Shown piece by piece: positions 7,640 to 14,675 of a stretch of DNA of 41,132 bases. The notes under the pieces were generated by a model, which saw only the letters and a program-made list of their open reading frames with translations, was not told the origin of the DNA and searched no databases. The DNA comes from Flavipsychrobacter sp. (lineage in GTDB: Bacteria; Bacteroidota; Bacteroidia; Chitinophagales; Chitinophagaceae). The DNA is taken from assembly GCA_024508935.1 (NCBI GenBank), contig JANINW010000002.1:1-41132 (forward strand). Reading direction: 5' to 3'. Made by a program: the position numbers and the translations under genes. Every line of letters starts with the position of its first letter. Position 1 is the first letter of the stretch.

Positions 7640-8092
7640 ATGTCAAACAACAGCGTATCACTGCACCGCATCATTGCCACATCTCCCGAAAAAGTTTACC
7701 GTGCTTTTACCGAGCCTGCAGCAATAGCCTCATGGCTGCCACCTTATGGTTTTGTATGCACCGTACACGAAATGAATGTAAAACAAGGGGGCACATTCAG
7801 GATGTCTTTCCAGAATTTCTCTACTGGCAATGGCCATTCTTTTGGCGGCAGCTATGTAGAGGTAAAGCCGAATGAACTGCTGAAGTACACCGATAAATTT
7901 GATGACCCTAACCTGCCGGGCGAAATGACCACTACCGTATGGATCAGCAAAAGTGTAGCAGGTACCGAACTGAAAGTATTGCAGGAAAATATTCCGCCAA
8001 TGATACCTGCCGATATGTGCTACCTGGGTTGGCAGGATTCCCTGGACAAGCTGATAAGGCTGGTAACACCGGAAATACCGGACGGCCAGTAA
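7640..8092 (+). CDS. SRPBCC / AHSA1-like ligand-binding protein
   Basis: The 150-aa product has the START/Bet v1-like layout of the AHSA1 group. An early helix ATSPEKVYRAFTEPAAIASWLPP is followed by beta strands with GGTFRMSF and GGSYVEVKPNELLKYTDKFDD, then a C-terminal helix beginning LGWQDSLDKLIRLV. Such proteins bind small hydrophobic ligands. The molecular role is unknown. It faces a second SRPBCC gene on the opposite strand across a shared terminator, so the two are probably functionally similar but not co-transcribed. Confidence 0.8.
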   Translation: MSNNSVSLHRIIATSPEKVYRAFTEPAAIASWLPPYGFVCTVHEMNVKQGGTFRMSFQNFSTGNGHSFGGSYVEVKPNELLKYTDKFDDPNLPGEMTTTVWISKSVAGTELKVLQENIPPMIPADMCYLGWQDSLDKLIRLVTPEIPDGQ

Positions 8093-8112
8093 TACTTATA
8101 GATGTAAATAAA

Positions 8113-8137
8113 AAAAGCAGGCACACAGCCTGCTTTT
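8113..8137. terminator. Bidirectional terminator between two SRPBCC genes
   Basis: AAAAGCAGGC (8113-8122) pairs perfectly with GCCTGCTTTT (8128-8137) around a 5-nt loop, with T runs on both strands. Confidence 0.85.
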
Positions 8138-8158
8138 ATGTTTACTTAATGAAGCGTG

Positions 8159-8581
8159 TTACTGTGCTTCTGCGTATTTCTTATAATTGTCCATTATAGC
8201 CTGCCATCCGCCGCGCTGCATTTCTACAGGGTTCTGGCTTTCGGCATCAAAGGTTTCGGTAATAGTGGTTTGGTTGCCATTGCCGGCAAACTGTACATGT
8301 ACCTGGCGGCCATCGCCCATGGTATAGCGTATCAGCTGGTGGTCTATCACTTCATCATACACACCGCCAAAGTCGAAACCGAAGCTGCCATCTTTAGCTT
8401 CCATACGCGAGCTGAACTTGCCGCCGGTGCGCAGGTCGTTCTCGGCACGGGGTGTATGCCAGTCGGGCGATGCGCTGTTCCATTGCGTAATATGCTCAGG
8501 GCTGCCCCATATATGCCAGGCTTTTTCTACCGGTACATTCACCGTGGTGGAAACGGTAATTTTGGTGGGTTGGTTTTCCAT
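8159..8581 (-). CDS. SRPBCC-family protein
   Basis: The 140-aa product starts MENQPTKITVSTTVNVPVEK, followed by AWHIWGSPEHITQWNSAS, the typical N-terminal helix of AHSA1/polyketide-cyclase-like proteins. It has strands with GGKFSSRMEAKDG and a final amphipathic helix GGWQAIMDNYKKYAE. The ligand is unknown. It is convergent with the SRPBCC gene at 7640 and lies 68 bp downstream of the rhomboid gene on the same strand. The two SRPBCC sequences are clearly different and are not a recent duplication. Confidence 0.8.
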   Translation of the reverse strand: MENQPTKITVSTTVNVPVEKAWHIWGSPEHITQWNSASPDWHTPRAENDLRTGGKFSSRMEAKDGSFGFDFGGVYDEVIDHQLIRYTMGDGRQVHVQFAGNGNQTTITETFDAESQNPVEMQRGGWQAIMDNYKKYAEAQ

Positions 8582-8649
8582 AGTTAATACTTTTTTTGAA
8601 AGATAAAAAGAAATGGAGAACCGGGCAAAAAGGGGGGAGGGGAATTGCC

Positions 8650-10107
8650 TTATTTCCTCTTATTCAAACTATCGAGCACCGCCTGTGTTTTTTGGTTGTA
8701 TAGCAGTATGCTGTCTTTGTATTTATCCGTTTGCTCTTCCATGCCGCGGTACATAAATTGGTAACTGGCTATGCGCAGCCGGCAGTAGGTGCGTACCAGT
8801 TCGTTACGGTCGTACAATGCACCGGGCAGGTCCAGGCTGTCTATGGCATCCAGCAGTGCCAGGTTCTTTTTCCAGTAGCCAATACCAGTATCTCTTATGG
8901 CAGTAATATATTGGGCAGTGGGTGTGCTATCGGGCAGTCTATATACTTTCAGTGCCTTTGCCTCGTTGGTAGCAAATAGCGACATTTTTTCCTGGTACAC
9001 AGTAGTATCATCGGGTATGCTTCGCAGGGTTATCACCGCGGCCGCTATGGTCAGTATGGTGAAGGCCGTTATCACGCCGTAGGTAGTAGCCCTTTTTGCC
9101 CCCGGTTTCAGGCCGGGCATGAATGCGTAGCCTATTACCATACCGCTCAGCAGCCCGCCTATATGTGCGGCATTGTCTATACCGCTTTTCAGACCATACA
9201 TCAGGTTGTAGCCTACAAAAAATACAATGCTGGTGAGCAGTGCCCTGCGCTGGTGCTTAGGTATATGGTTGGTAGTAAGCATGGCCAGGAATACGCCATA
9301 CATACCGAAGATAGCGCCCGATGCGCCTGCGCTAACGGTATAATTGTGCCATGCCAGGCTGGTAAGGCTGGCCGCTATGCCCGTAAGCAGGTAGGCAGAA
9401 AGAAAGCGGGCTATGCCCAGGCGCGGCTCCAGCAGCAGGCCTATGTATATGAGCGCGTACATATTCAGCAGCAGGTGCATGATGCCGATGTGTATAAAGA
9501 AGCAGGTAAACAGGCGCCACCAATCGCCGCCTATGGTCAGCGGCCTGTAATTGGCACCCCAGTTCAGCAGGCTTATGCCATCGGGCTGTATGAAGTTGAC
9601 GCCGGTAGCTATCATGGCAATGAACACCAGCAGGTTCATGTAAAACAGTACGGGCGTTACCACATACCCCTTCTGCGGGCGGAACATGGTAAAGAACTGC
9701 GCAAACTTTTCTTTGGTAGTAAGCTGCGGGGCGGCTGCCGGTGCCTGGTAAGCCGGATCGGGCAACTGGTGTTGTGCCTGAAGTGCGTCCGTAGTGCGCG
9801 CTGCTCTTATACGGTTTATGGCTTCAACCAGCGCGTCTATGTGCATTTTGTTGCGGCTGTTGTCTGTACTGTCCTCATCTGGGCTTTTGCTTTGCAGGTA
9901 GGCTACACCATTGGCTGCATCTACTTTCACCATTTCGCTGCTATAGGTGCCTATGTCTGTATCGGCAATGAGGCGGGTGGCATCCTGGTACGGTATGGTC
10001 CAGCCCAGTTGGGTAGCAGCCAGCGCCGCCAGTGTTATAAACGCTTCGGGCGTAGGCTCTTCAAAGGGTATCTCTAATGCGTATATGGGGCTATGGCCTG
10101 TAGACAT
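8650..10107 (-). CDS. Rhomboid-family intramembrane serine protease with long soluble ends
   Basis: The 485-aa product carries the rhomboid core at about residues 150-335. It has His211-x3-Asn215 (HLLLN), the nucleophile Ser263 in GASGAIFG, and the partner His315 in NAAHIGG, each within a membrane helix. It should cleave substrates within or near the inner membrane. The N-terminal 140 residues are soluble and end in a Pro/Ala/Gln-rich linker. The C-terminal part after one more helix (about 345-365) is helical and charged, about 120 residues. Both extensions go beyond the minimal fold. An upstream TATATTTA sequence (near 10136-10143, minus strand) is a weak -7 box. A repeat array lies upstream. 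Confidence 0.9.
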   Translation of the reverse strand: MSTGHSPIYALEIPFEEPTPEAFITLAALAATQLGWTIPYQDATRLIADTDIGTYSSEMVKVDAANGVAYLQSKSPDEDSTDNSRNKMHIDALVEAINRIRAARTTDALQAQHQLPDPAYQAPAAAPQLTTKEKFAQFFTMFRPQKGYVVTPVLFYMNLLVFIAMIATGVNFIQPDGISLLNWGANYRPLTIGGDWWRLFTCFFIHIGIMHLLLNMYALIYIGLLLEPRLGIARFLSAYLLTGIAASLTSLAWHNYTVSAGASGAIFGMYGVFLAMLTTNHIPKHQRRALLTSIVFFVGYNLMYGLKSGIDNAAHIGGLLSGMVIGYAFMPGLKPGAKRATTYGVITAFTILTIAAAVITLRSIPDDTTVYQEKMSLFATNEAKALKVYRLPDSTPTAQYITAIRDTGIGYWKKNLALLDAIDSLDLPGALYDRNELVRTYCRLRIASYQFMYRGMEEQTDKYKDSILLYNQKTQAVLDSLNKRK

Positions 10108-10287
10108 GAATACGGGTATTGTGTGTTTGGGCTGCTAAATATAGCTGGTTTGGCTGAAATGTAAGCGGGGCAGGGGGATTAAAAGAATGAGAACAAAAGA
10201 AATTGAAACAGGTGGGGTAGAGGCTATACCGGAACTATTGTAAAGTTCCTGATTTTTTCGCAACAATGAAAAATTATTTTTGTCGGT

Positions 10288-10367
10288 TTTTGTCTTTATT
10301 CTGTTCCTTGTCTTATTCCTTATCCTTGTCTTTATCTTTAGGACCATGCATGGGGCATAGATGGTCC
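10288..10367 (+). repeat. Pyrimidine-tract/palindrome array, unit 1
   Basis: A tract of CTTTATTC, CCTTGTC and CCTTATCC words (10288-10340) leads into an inverted repeat GGACCAT (10341-10347) ... ATGGTCC (10361-10367), with an inner 10-bp palindrome CCATGCATGG (10344-10353). TAAGGCCTTA follows at 10371-10380. It is the most divergent of four similar units in the 649-bp gap between the rhomboid and hydrolase genes. Confidence 0.7.
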
Positions 10368-10390
10368 ATATAAGGCCTTAATGACCGGAT

Positions 10391-10444
10391 CTTTTTCTTT
10401 ATCCTGCTCCTTGTCTTTGTCCTAAGGGGGATATATCCCCCTTA
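10391..10444 (+). repeat. Pyrimidine-tract/palindrome array, unit 2
   Basis: CTTTATCC, CTGCTCCTTG and TCTTTGTCC words (10391-10422) end in a perfect 22-bp palindrome at 10423-10444 with half-site TAAGGGGGATA. Confidence 0.75.
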
Positions 10445-10469
10445 AATCCCCGATATATCTCCGATAGTT

Positions 10470-10556
10470 CTTTTCTCTTTATCCTTATCCTTGTCCTTGT
10501 CCTTGTCCTTAAGGGGATATATCCCCACCATGAACCCCACCATGAACCCCCTTAAA
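10470..10556 (+). repeat. Pyrimidine-tract/palindrome array, unit 3 with 12-bp duplication
   Basis: CTTTATCC followed by CTTATCC and three CCTTGT repeats (about 10474-10508) ends in the palindrome GGGGATATATCCCC (10513-10526). Next come two tandem copies of the 12-mer ACCATGAACCCC, then CTTAAAT. Compared with unit 2, the two 12-mers look inserted between CCCC and CTTAA. Confidence 0.75.
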
Positions 10557-10573
10557 TTATTTTGAACGGCGAA

Positions 10574-10624
10574 CTGTCTTTATTCTTATCCTTGTCTTTA
10601 TCCTTAAGGGTATGCATACCCTTA
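10574..10624 (+). repeat. Pyrimidine-tract/palindrome array, unit 4
   Basis: CTGTCTTTATTC, TTATCCTTG and TCTTTATCC words end in a perfect 20-bp palindrome at 10605-10624, half-site TAAGGGTATG. The rest of the gap (10625-10756) shows nothing I can name. Confidence 0.75.
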
Positions 10625-10756
10625 GCATAGGGTATCAATAGGCTATAAAAAATGCCTTACACTTACACCGTCAACAAAGACCGACATAAATAAACCCCTG
10701 CCGTTTACAACAATTAAATCTAAAAATCCGTATTTTTGTTTTAGGGTTTTCGGGTG

Positions 10757-11698
10757 TTAGTGTTCTGTTTTTTCCAGTATTTTAATTAATTCTTCCTGTA
10801 GTTTTCCGGGTTCGCTATTGAATATGGTATGCCCTGATTGTTCGAACCATATCATTTCTTTTTTAGGTGCCTGTACGAATTTATAATAGTCGGCCGCCAG
10901 GGTATAATAGGTTTGTATATCACCAGCACCTTCAAAAAAGTAGACAGGGCAGTCTACACGTGGTACCGTTTTAAACAGATCAATTTCCATAGATTCCTGC
11001 GTGATGGCAAACCAGGTATCCATCCATTGGTAATAGGCGGCCTTAAACGCAGGTTCTTTGGCAAAGTCCACCTCGTTGTGCAGGAACAGCCATTTCTGTG
11101 CATAGAACATGTCGTCCTTGCTTTGGTAGGGTATATGTACATTAGCCAGTTCTTTTTGCGCTTCGGTATTGTGTGTGCTGTCTGCCCAATGTACCAGCAG
11201 GTCTTTGGTCAGCTGTATACTTTCTTTCTGTTTTACCATGGGGCTAATGGGTATATAGGCATATAATAGCCCAGGATGTTTCGCCGCCATATAGAACCCT
11301 GGCATAGAACCCCATGAATGCGATACGAGGTATAGTTTCTTTTGCCCCAGCCGGTGCAGCAGGTAGCGGGTAATGGTATAGGCATCTTCGCCAAACTGCT
11401 GTATGTGCAGCTTGCCGGGGCTATGGTTCAGTTTGGCAGTTTCCCCGGTCTCGCGCTGGTCCCACTGTACTACGGTATAGTATTGTGCCAGTTTGCTTGT
11501 AAAGGCATCGGCAAACGGGATGAGCGATTTACCCGGGCCGCCATGCAGGAACAGCAAGATGGGATTATGCCGGTCGCTGCCTTTTATGCTGATGAATTGC
11601 CGGATGCCGCCGGCCTGTACGATAGCCGTAGTATCTATAGGCTGACCATAAGCAGTGATGGTTAGGGATATATAAAAGATAAAAAGGAGTTGCTTCAT
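10757..11698 (-). CDS. Secreted alpha/beta hydrolase, proline-iminopeptidase-like
   Basis: The 313-aa product has a signal peptide (about 1-19, ending TAYGQ) and an alpha/beta-hydrolase fold. It shows the oxyanion motif HGGPG (52-56), a WDQRETGET segment (79-87), the nucleophile Ser128 in SHSWGS, acid Asp260 and His290 in SGHT. HGGPG with WDQRG-like signatures is typical of the prolyl aminopeptidase/S33 group, so peptidase or esterase activity in the periplasm is likely. The nucleophile elbow reads S-H-S-W-G rather than the classical G-x-S-x-G. A TAGTTTTA box just upstream is a weak promoter candidate. Confidence 0.85.
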   Translation of the reverse strand: MKQLLFIFYISLTITAYGQPIDTTAIVQAGGIRQFISIKGSDRHNPILLFLHGGPGKSLIPFADAFTSKLAQYYTVVQWDQRETGETAKLNHSPGKLHIQQFGEDAYTITRYLLHRLGQKKLYLVSHSWGSMPGFYMAAKHPGLLYAYIPISPMVKQKESIQLTKDLLVHWADSTHNTEAQKELANVHIPYQSKDDMFYAQKWLFLHNEVDFAKEPAFKAAYYQWMDTWFAITQESMEIDLFKTVPRVDCPVYFFEGAGDIQTYYTLAADYYKFVQAPKKEMIWFEQSGHTIFNSEPGKLQEELIKILEKTEH

Positions 11699-11810
11699 GC
11701 AGTAAAACTACTATATGAGCCGTGCCGCAGAAATGCAGGAGGCAGATATACCCCGAAAATCACCCGGTGCAGATTAAAATTATTTTAAGGTTTTTATTAA
11801 TATTTTTCCG

Positions 11811-11818
11811 TATCTTTG
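11811..11818 (+). promoter_or_regulatory. -7 promoter box (TATCTTTG) of the cold-shock gene
   Basis: A perfect TAnnTTTG box lies 30 bp before the start codon, giving a predicted leader of about 25 nt, in an AT-rich upstream region. No good -33 TTTG is seen at the usual spacing. Confidence 0.65.
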
Positions 11819-11847
11819 CGCTTTATTAATTTTTTTATTCAATTACA

Positions 11848-12039
11848 ATGCAAGAAGGTACAGTAAAATTCTTCAACACAACCAAAGGATTTGGTTTTAT
11901 TACACCAGCCGATGGTGGTGCGGACATCTTTGTACACGTATCTGGTATCACACAAGATATCTACGAAAACGACAAAGTAACGTATGAAGTACAAAATGGT
12001 AAGAAAGGTTTAAACGCGGTTAACGTAAAAGTTATCTAA
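11848..12039 (+). CDS. Cold-shock protein (CspA family)
   Basis: The 63-aa protein is a single cold-shock domain with both nucleic-acid-binding motifs, KGFGFI (13-18) and DIFVHV (26-31). It should bind single-stranded RNA/DNA in the cytoplasm and act as an RNA chaperone. Length is normal for the family. It has its own promoter box and a strong terminator. A second, larger cold-shock-domain gene follows. Confidence 0.95.
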   Translation: MQEGTVKFFNTTKGFGFITPADGGADIFVHVSGITQDIYENDKVTYEVQNGKKGLNAVNVKVI

Positions 12040-12064
12040 GCTAAATCATATAAAATCATTTACA

Positions 12065-12092
12065 GGGCATACACTTGTATGCCCTTTTATTT
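12065..12092 (+). terminator. Rho-independent terminator after the cold-shock gene
   Basis: A perfect 8-bp stem GGGCATAC/GTATGCCC with loop ACTT is followed by TTTTATTT. Confidence 0.9.
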
Positions 12093-12190
12093 GCCCTTTC
12101 AATGCACCACATGTGCAGGGCGGTAAAAAAAACACAGGGACACAGAAAATTTAAACAAGCGTTATTGCACAAACTAAACATTAAAAAAAT

Positions 12191-12649
12191 ATGGGCAGAT
12201 CTCAGGAGACAGTAGGCAAAAAAGAGAACCAGAAAAAGAAAATTCAGAAAAGAAAGGAGAAGGAAGAAAAGCGCGAAGAGCGTAAGCAGAACAACAACAA
12301 AGGCAAAAGCCTTGAGGATATGATGGCCTATATCGATGAGAACGGCAATATTACATCTACACCACCAGACCCTAAAAAGAAAAAAGTAGAAATAAACCTG
12401 GAAGATATTCAACTGGGTGCAGCTAAAGAAATACCGGTAGACCCGGCAGAGTTGGTAAGAACAGGTGTGGTAAAGTTTTTCAATACAGAGAAAGGATATG
12501 GTTTTATCAATGATCTGAAAACACAGGAAAGTGTGTTTGTACACATGAACAACCTGGAAGAACCGATAAAAGAAAAAGACAAGGTAACTTTTGAAATAGA
12601 ACCCGGACTGAAAGGGCCAACCGCAGTGAAGGTGAAAAAAATGAAGTAA
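12191..12649 (+). CDS. Cold-shock-domain protein with a Lys/Glu-rich N-terminal extension
   Basis: The 152-aa product starts with about 45 residues made almost entirely of Lys, Glu, Arg, Gln and Asn (likely helical or disordered). A linker with PPDPKKKKVEINLEDI follows, and the cold-shock domain (about 88-152) carries KGYGFI (101-106) and SVFVHM (114-119). The basic tail should strengthen RNA binding or attach the protein to ribosomes (inference). It stands 151 bp after the small cold-shock gene, behind that gene's terminator, so it is probably a separate unit. Confidence 0.9.
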   Translation: MGRSQETVGKKENQKKKIQKRKEKEEKREERKQNNNKGKSLEDMMAYIDENGNITSTPPDPKKKKVEINLEDIQLGAAKEIPVDPAELVRTGVVKFFNTEKGYGFINDLKTQESVFVHMNNLEEPIKEKDKVTFEIEPGLKGPTAVKVKKMK

Positions 12650-12670
12650 ATGCCTGTTGCATCATACTAA

Positions 12671-12704
12671 GGAAGCACGCTGTAAGGCGTGCTTCCTGCT
12701 TTTA
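12671..12704 (+). terminator. Hairpin terminator after the second cold-shock gene
   Basis: A perfect 10-bp stem GGAAGCACGC/GCGTGCTTCC with a 6-nt loop is followed by TGCTTTTA. The T tract is short, but the stem is strong. It lies between convergent genes. Confidence 0.7.
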
Positions 12705-12721
12705 GGGTAGTGATGTGGTTG

Positions 12722-13234
12722 TTAGTTTCCATAGATGGCTTTATGTATGCGCTGCAATTGCTGTGCATGCCTTTGGGTATGGTACAGCCCGAAGTATAGG
12801 TGTTCCCACCGTGTAAGATGCCCTACGCCCGGCAGCTCAAAAGAAGTAACGGTAGGAGAAAGGTCCAGCTCTTGTGCATACCTGCTTGCAGCATCCCAGG
12901 TAGCAGCTATATTTTGTGCCAGTGCATCTTTATCATGCGGCCCGTCCGATGGCAGTACAAAATCCGGCGACTTAAACTTAGTCTCCATATCCAGGAATAT
13001 TTCCTTTAGCATAGGCACTTTTGCTTCCGGGTTAGTATCGGTTGGTGCTGTTGTCATTTGTGGCAGGTCTTGCAGCCCGCTGGTAGCCTTGTTTATATGG
13101 TCGGCTACTTGCCCGGCCGTCCAGCTGCCTTCAAAGGGTACGGTGTTAAAGTCTTTAGCGCCTATGGCATTGATAACATTCAGTATCGCCTCTTTAGTGC
13201 TGCTTATATCCTGCAGCAGTTGTGTTGTGTTCAT
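12722..13234 (-). CDS. DinB-family protein
   Basis: The 170-aa four-helix-bundle protein shows the metal triad of the DinB/YfiT superfamily: His46 (VADHINKA), His152 and His156 (YHTQRHAQQ). Such proteins are metal-dependent transferases, often thiol or bacillithiol S-transferases. The actual substrate is unknown. Length is typical. It is a single-gene unit with a TACCTTTA promoter-like box about 30 bp upstream, convergent with the cold-shock gene. Confidence 0.88.
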   Translation of the reverse strand: MNTTQLLQDISSTKEAILNVINAIGAKDFNTVPFEGSWTAGQVADHINKATSGLQDLPQMTTAPTDTNPEAKVPMLKEIFLDMETKFKSPDFVLPSDGPHDKDALAQNIAATWDAASRYAQELDLSPTVTSFELPGVGHLTRWEHLYFGLYHTQRHAQQLQRIHKAIYGN

Positions 13235-13388
13235 GTAGCGGTGGTTTTACAGGGTAAAGGTAGTTTGGTAAAACATGTACTAAGGGGTGTACCTGCGACA
13301 TTATACAGGCTTATTGCGACGATGATGAGAATACCCTGAAAACTTTGTAGCTTTAGTATATTCATTCACCCCCTTAAAAAACTGGTGT

Positions 13389-13859
13389 ATGGCTCCTATC
13401 TCTTATTCAATAGCACGCGTGGCAGACCTGCCCCTGCTGGTAAATTACCGGATGCAGTTTCTTGAAGAAATATCCGGCATGCATGACGAAGAAACCACAG
13501 CACATGTGCGGCAAAACCTGCAGCAGTACTTCAGCAAAGCACTGCACGATGGCAGCTATATATGTTGGCTGGCAAAAGATGATGAACTGGTAGTGGGTAT
13601 TGGCGGACTGGCAGTGCGGGAGCAGCCTGCTAATTTTAAAATACCCAATGGCAAGGCCGGTTATATTATGAACATGTACACCTTGCCGCAATACCGCCGG
13701 CAGGGTATAGCCGGCAAGCTGCTGGAATGCCTGATGGCCACTGCAAAGCAAATGGGGCTAAGCGTGCTGGAGCTGCACTCTACCTACGATGGTGAGCCGG
13801 TGTACAGGAAGTATGGCTTTACAGAACCCAACTCTGTAGTGCTGGACCTGGCTATGTAA
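13389..13859 (+). CDS. GNAT-family N-acetyltransferase
   Basis: The 156-aa protein shows the acetyl-CoA-binding signature RRQGIAGKLL (103-112, Q-x-x-G-x-A type) after the strand YIMNMYTLP, and the C-terminal YRKYGFTEP segment. It should acetylate an amine on a small molecule or protein. The substrate is unknown. It is preceded by a TAGCTTTA promoter-like box and convergent with the hsp20 gene. Confidence 0.88.
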   Translation: MAPISYSIARVADLPLLVNYRMQFLEEISGMHDEETTAHVRQNLQQYFSKALHDGSYICWLAKDDELVVGIGGLAVREQPANFKIPNGKAGYIMNMYTLPQYRRQGIAGKLLECLMATAKQMGLSVLELHSTYDGEPVYRKYGFTEPNSVVLDLAM

Positions 13860-13882
13860 ACAGCAAAGGGTATAAAAGAAAA

Positions 13883-13905
13883 AAGGCCGGCGTTATGCCA
13901 ACCTT
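13883..13905. terminator. Weak imperfect hairpin between convergent genes
   Basis: AAGG-CC-GGC pairs with GCC-AA-CCTT around GTTAT, flanked by A-rich and T-rich sides. It could end transcripts from both the GNAT and hsp20 sides, but the stem is interrupted. Confidence 0.4.
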
Positions 13906-13931
13906 CTTCTGCTTTATCCAATCTGTCAATC

Positions 13932-14357
13932 TTAAGCCACGCTTATTTCTTGTGTGCTTGCCTCTACATTTTCCTTTTTAGGCAAGCTTATATTCAGTAT
14001 ACCATCATTGTATTTGGCACTGATGGCGCTTGAGTTTACTTTTTCATTCAGTGTAAAGCTCCTTTTGAAAGAGCGGAAACGGTATTCGTTACGCAGCCAT
14101 TTTGCACCTTCTTCTTTAGCTTCTTCTTTTTGCTCGAAAGAGATGTTCAGGATGTTCTTGTCCAGGCTTATTTTAAAGTCTTCCTTCTTCAGTCCGGGTG
14201 CTACCAGGTGCAGCTCATATTCCTTATCTGTTTCTTTAATGTTTACCGGTACGGTAATGCCTGCCCAGCTTTCGTCGTTGAAGGCTTTGCTGAAACCATC
14301 GAAAAGGCCATTGATAGCACGTGGTGAAAATCCGTAATGAGATTTGATGTTGTACAT
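13932..14357 (-). CDS. Hsp20/alpha-crystallin small heat-shock protein
   Basis: The 141-aa product has a short N-terminal arm, then the alpha-crystallin domain (about 33-135) with LHLVAPGLKKEDFKISLDKNIL and the closing YNDGILNISLPKK segment (A-x-x-x-n-G-v-L type). It acts as an ATP-independent holdase for unfolding proteins in the cytoplasm. The length fits the common Bacteroidota Hsp20 proteins. The AT-rich upstream region has a GACA-N3-TGTC palindrome about 107 bp ahead of the start that might be a control site. Confidence 0.95.
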   Translation of the reverse strand: MYNIKSHYGFSPRAINGLFDGFSKAFNDESWAGITVPVNIKETDKEYELHLVAPGLKKEDFKISLDKNILNISFEQKEEAKEEGAKWLRNEYRFRSFKRSFTLNEKVNSSAISAKYNDGILNISLPKKENVEASTQEISVA

Positions 14358-14406
14358 AGCGTCTGTTTTTTAGTTTTTATAATTTTAAGTACGCTACTAC
14401 CTAATC

Positions 14407-14474
14407 AATTCAAATACCAATTGAATTTTAAAGACAAAAAGACAGTTTTCAATAATTTAAAGCGACAAAATGTC
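14407..14474. promoter_or_regulatory. Inverted repeats upstream of hsp20
   Basis: AATTCAA (14407-14413) and TTGAATT (14421-14427) form a 7-bp inverted repeat, and GACAAAATGTC (14464-14474) is an 11-bp palindrome with further GACA/TGACG words nearby. The 318-bp gap 14358-14675 contains these plus an orphan plus-strand terminator. No protein gene is seen in it. A role in heat-shock control is only a guess. Confidence 0.35.
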
Positions 14475-14589
14475 AATATCAACGTGACGAAATGATACGG
14501 ATAGCCTGATTTAACACCAAAACAGGGTAAAAATGTGCTTATATTATGGAAAAAATAATTTCCGTTTGCCAAAGCTTTTTATGATATTT

Positions 14590-14658
14590 GCCTTGCTTAC
14601 GATGGGTTAGTAAGTACAGTCCTATCCCGACTTATTCTTGATAAGTCGGGATTTTTTT
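14590..14658 (+). ncRNA. Candidate small RNA ending in an orphan terminator
   Basis: GATATTTG, one base off TAnnTTTG, lies at about 14583-14590. After it come a small stem CTTAC/GTAAG (14596-14600 with 14610-14614) and then the strong terminator at 14624-14658. Both flanking protein genes run on the minus strand, so this plus-strand terminator has no gene to serve. A transcript of about 60-70 nt would explain it. No homology is recognised. Confidence 0.35.
14624..14658 (+). terminator. Strong plus-strand rho-independent terminator without a gene
   Basis: A perfect 12-bp stem ATCCCGACTTAT/ATAAGTCGGGAT with a 5-nt loop is followed by six more T residues. On the minus strand the hairpin lacks a following T run. 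Confidence 0.85.
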
Positions 14659-14675
14659 ATGCCTGTATCTATAGC

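Noticed and set aside
10135-10347. A 70-codon minus-strand reading frame rich in Lys, Arg, Thr and Asn
   Set aside because: Its sequence is a translation of the purine strand of the repeat array. There is no domain and no promoter or start context. The composition comes from the repeat.
10288-10624. CRISPR array
   Set aside because: No exact repeats with unique spacers, units are degenerate and unequal, and no cas genes are in the window.
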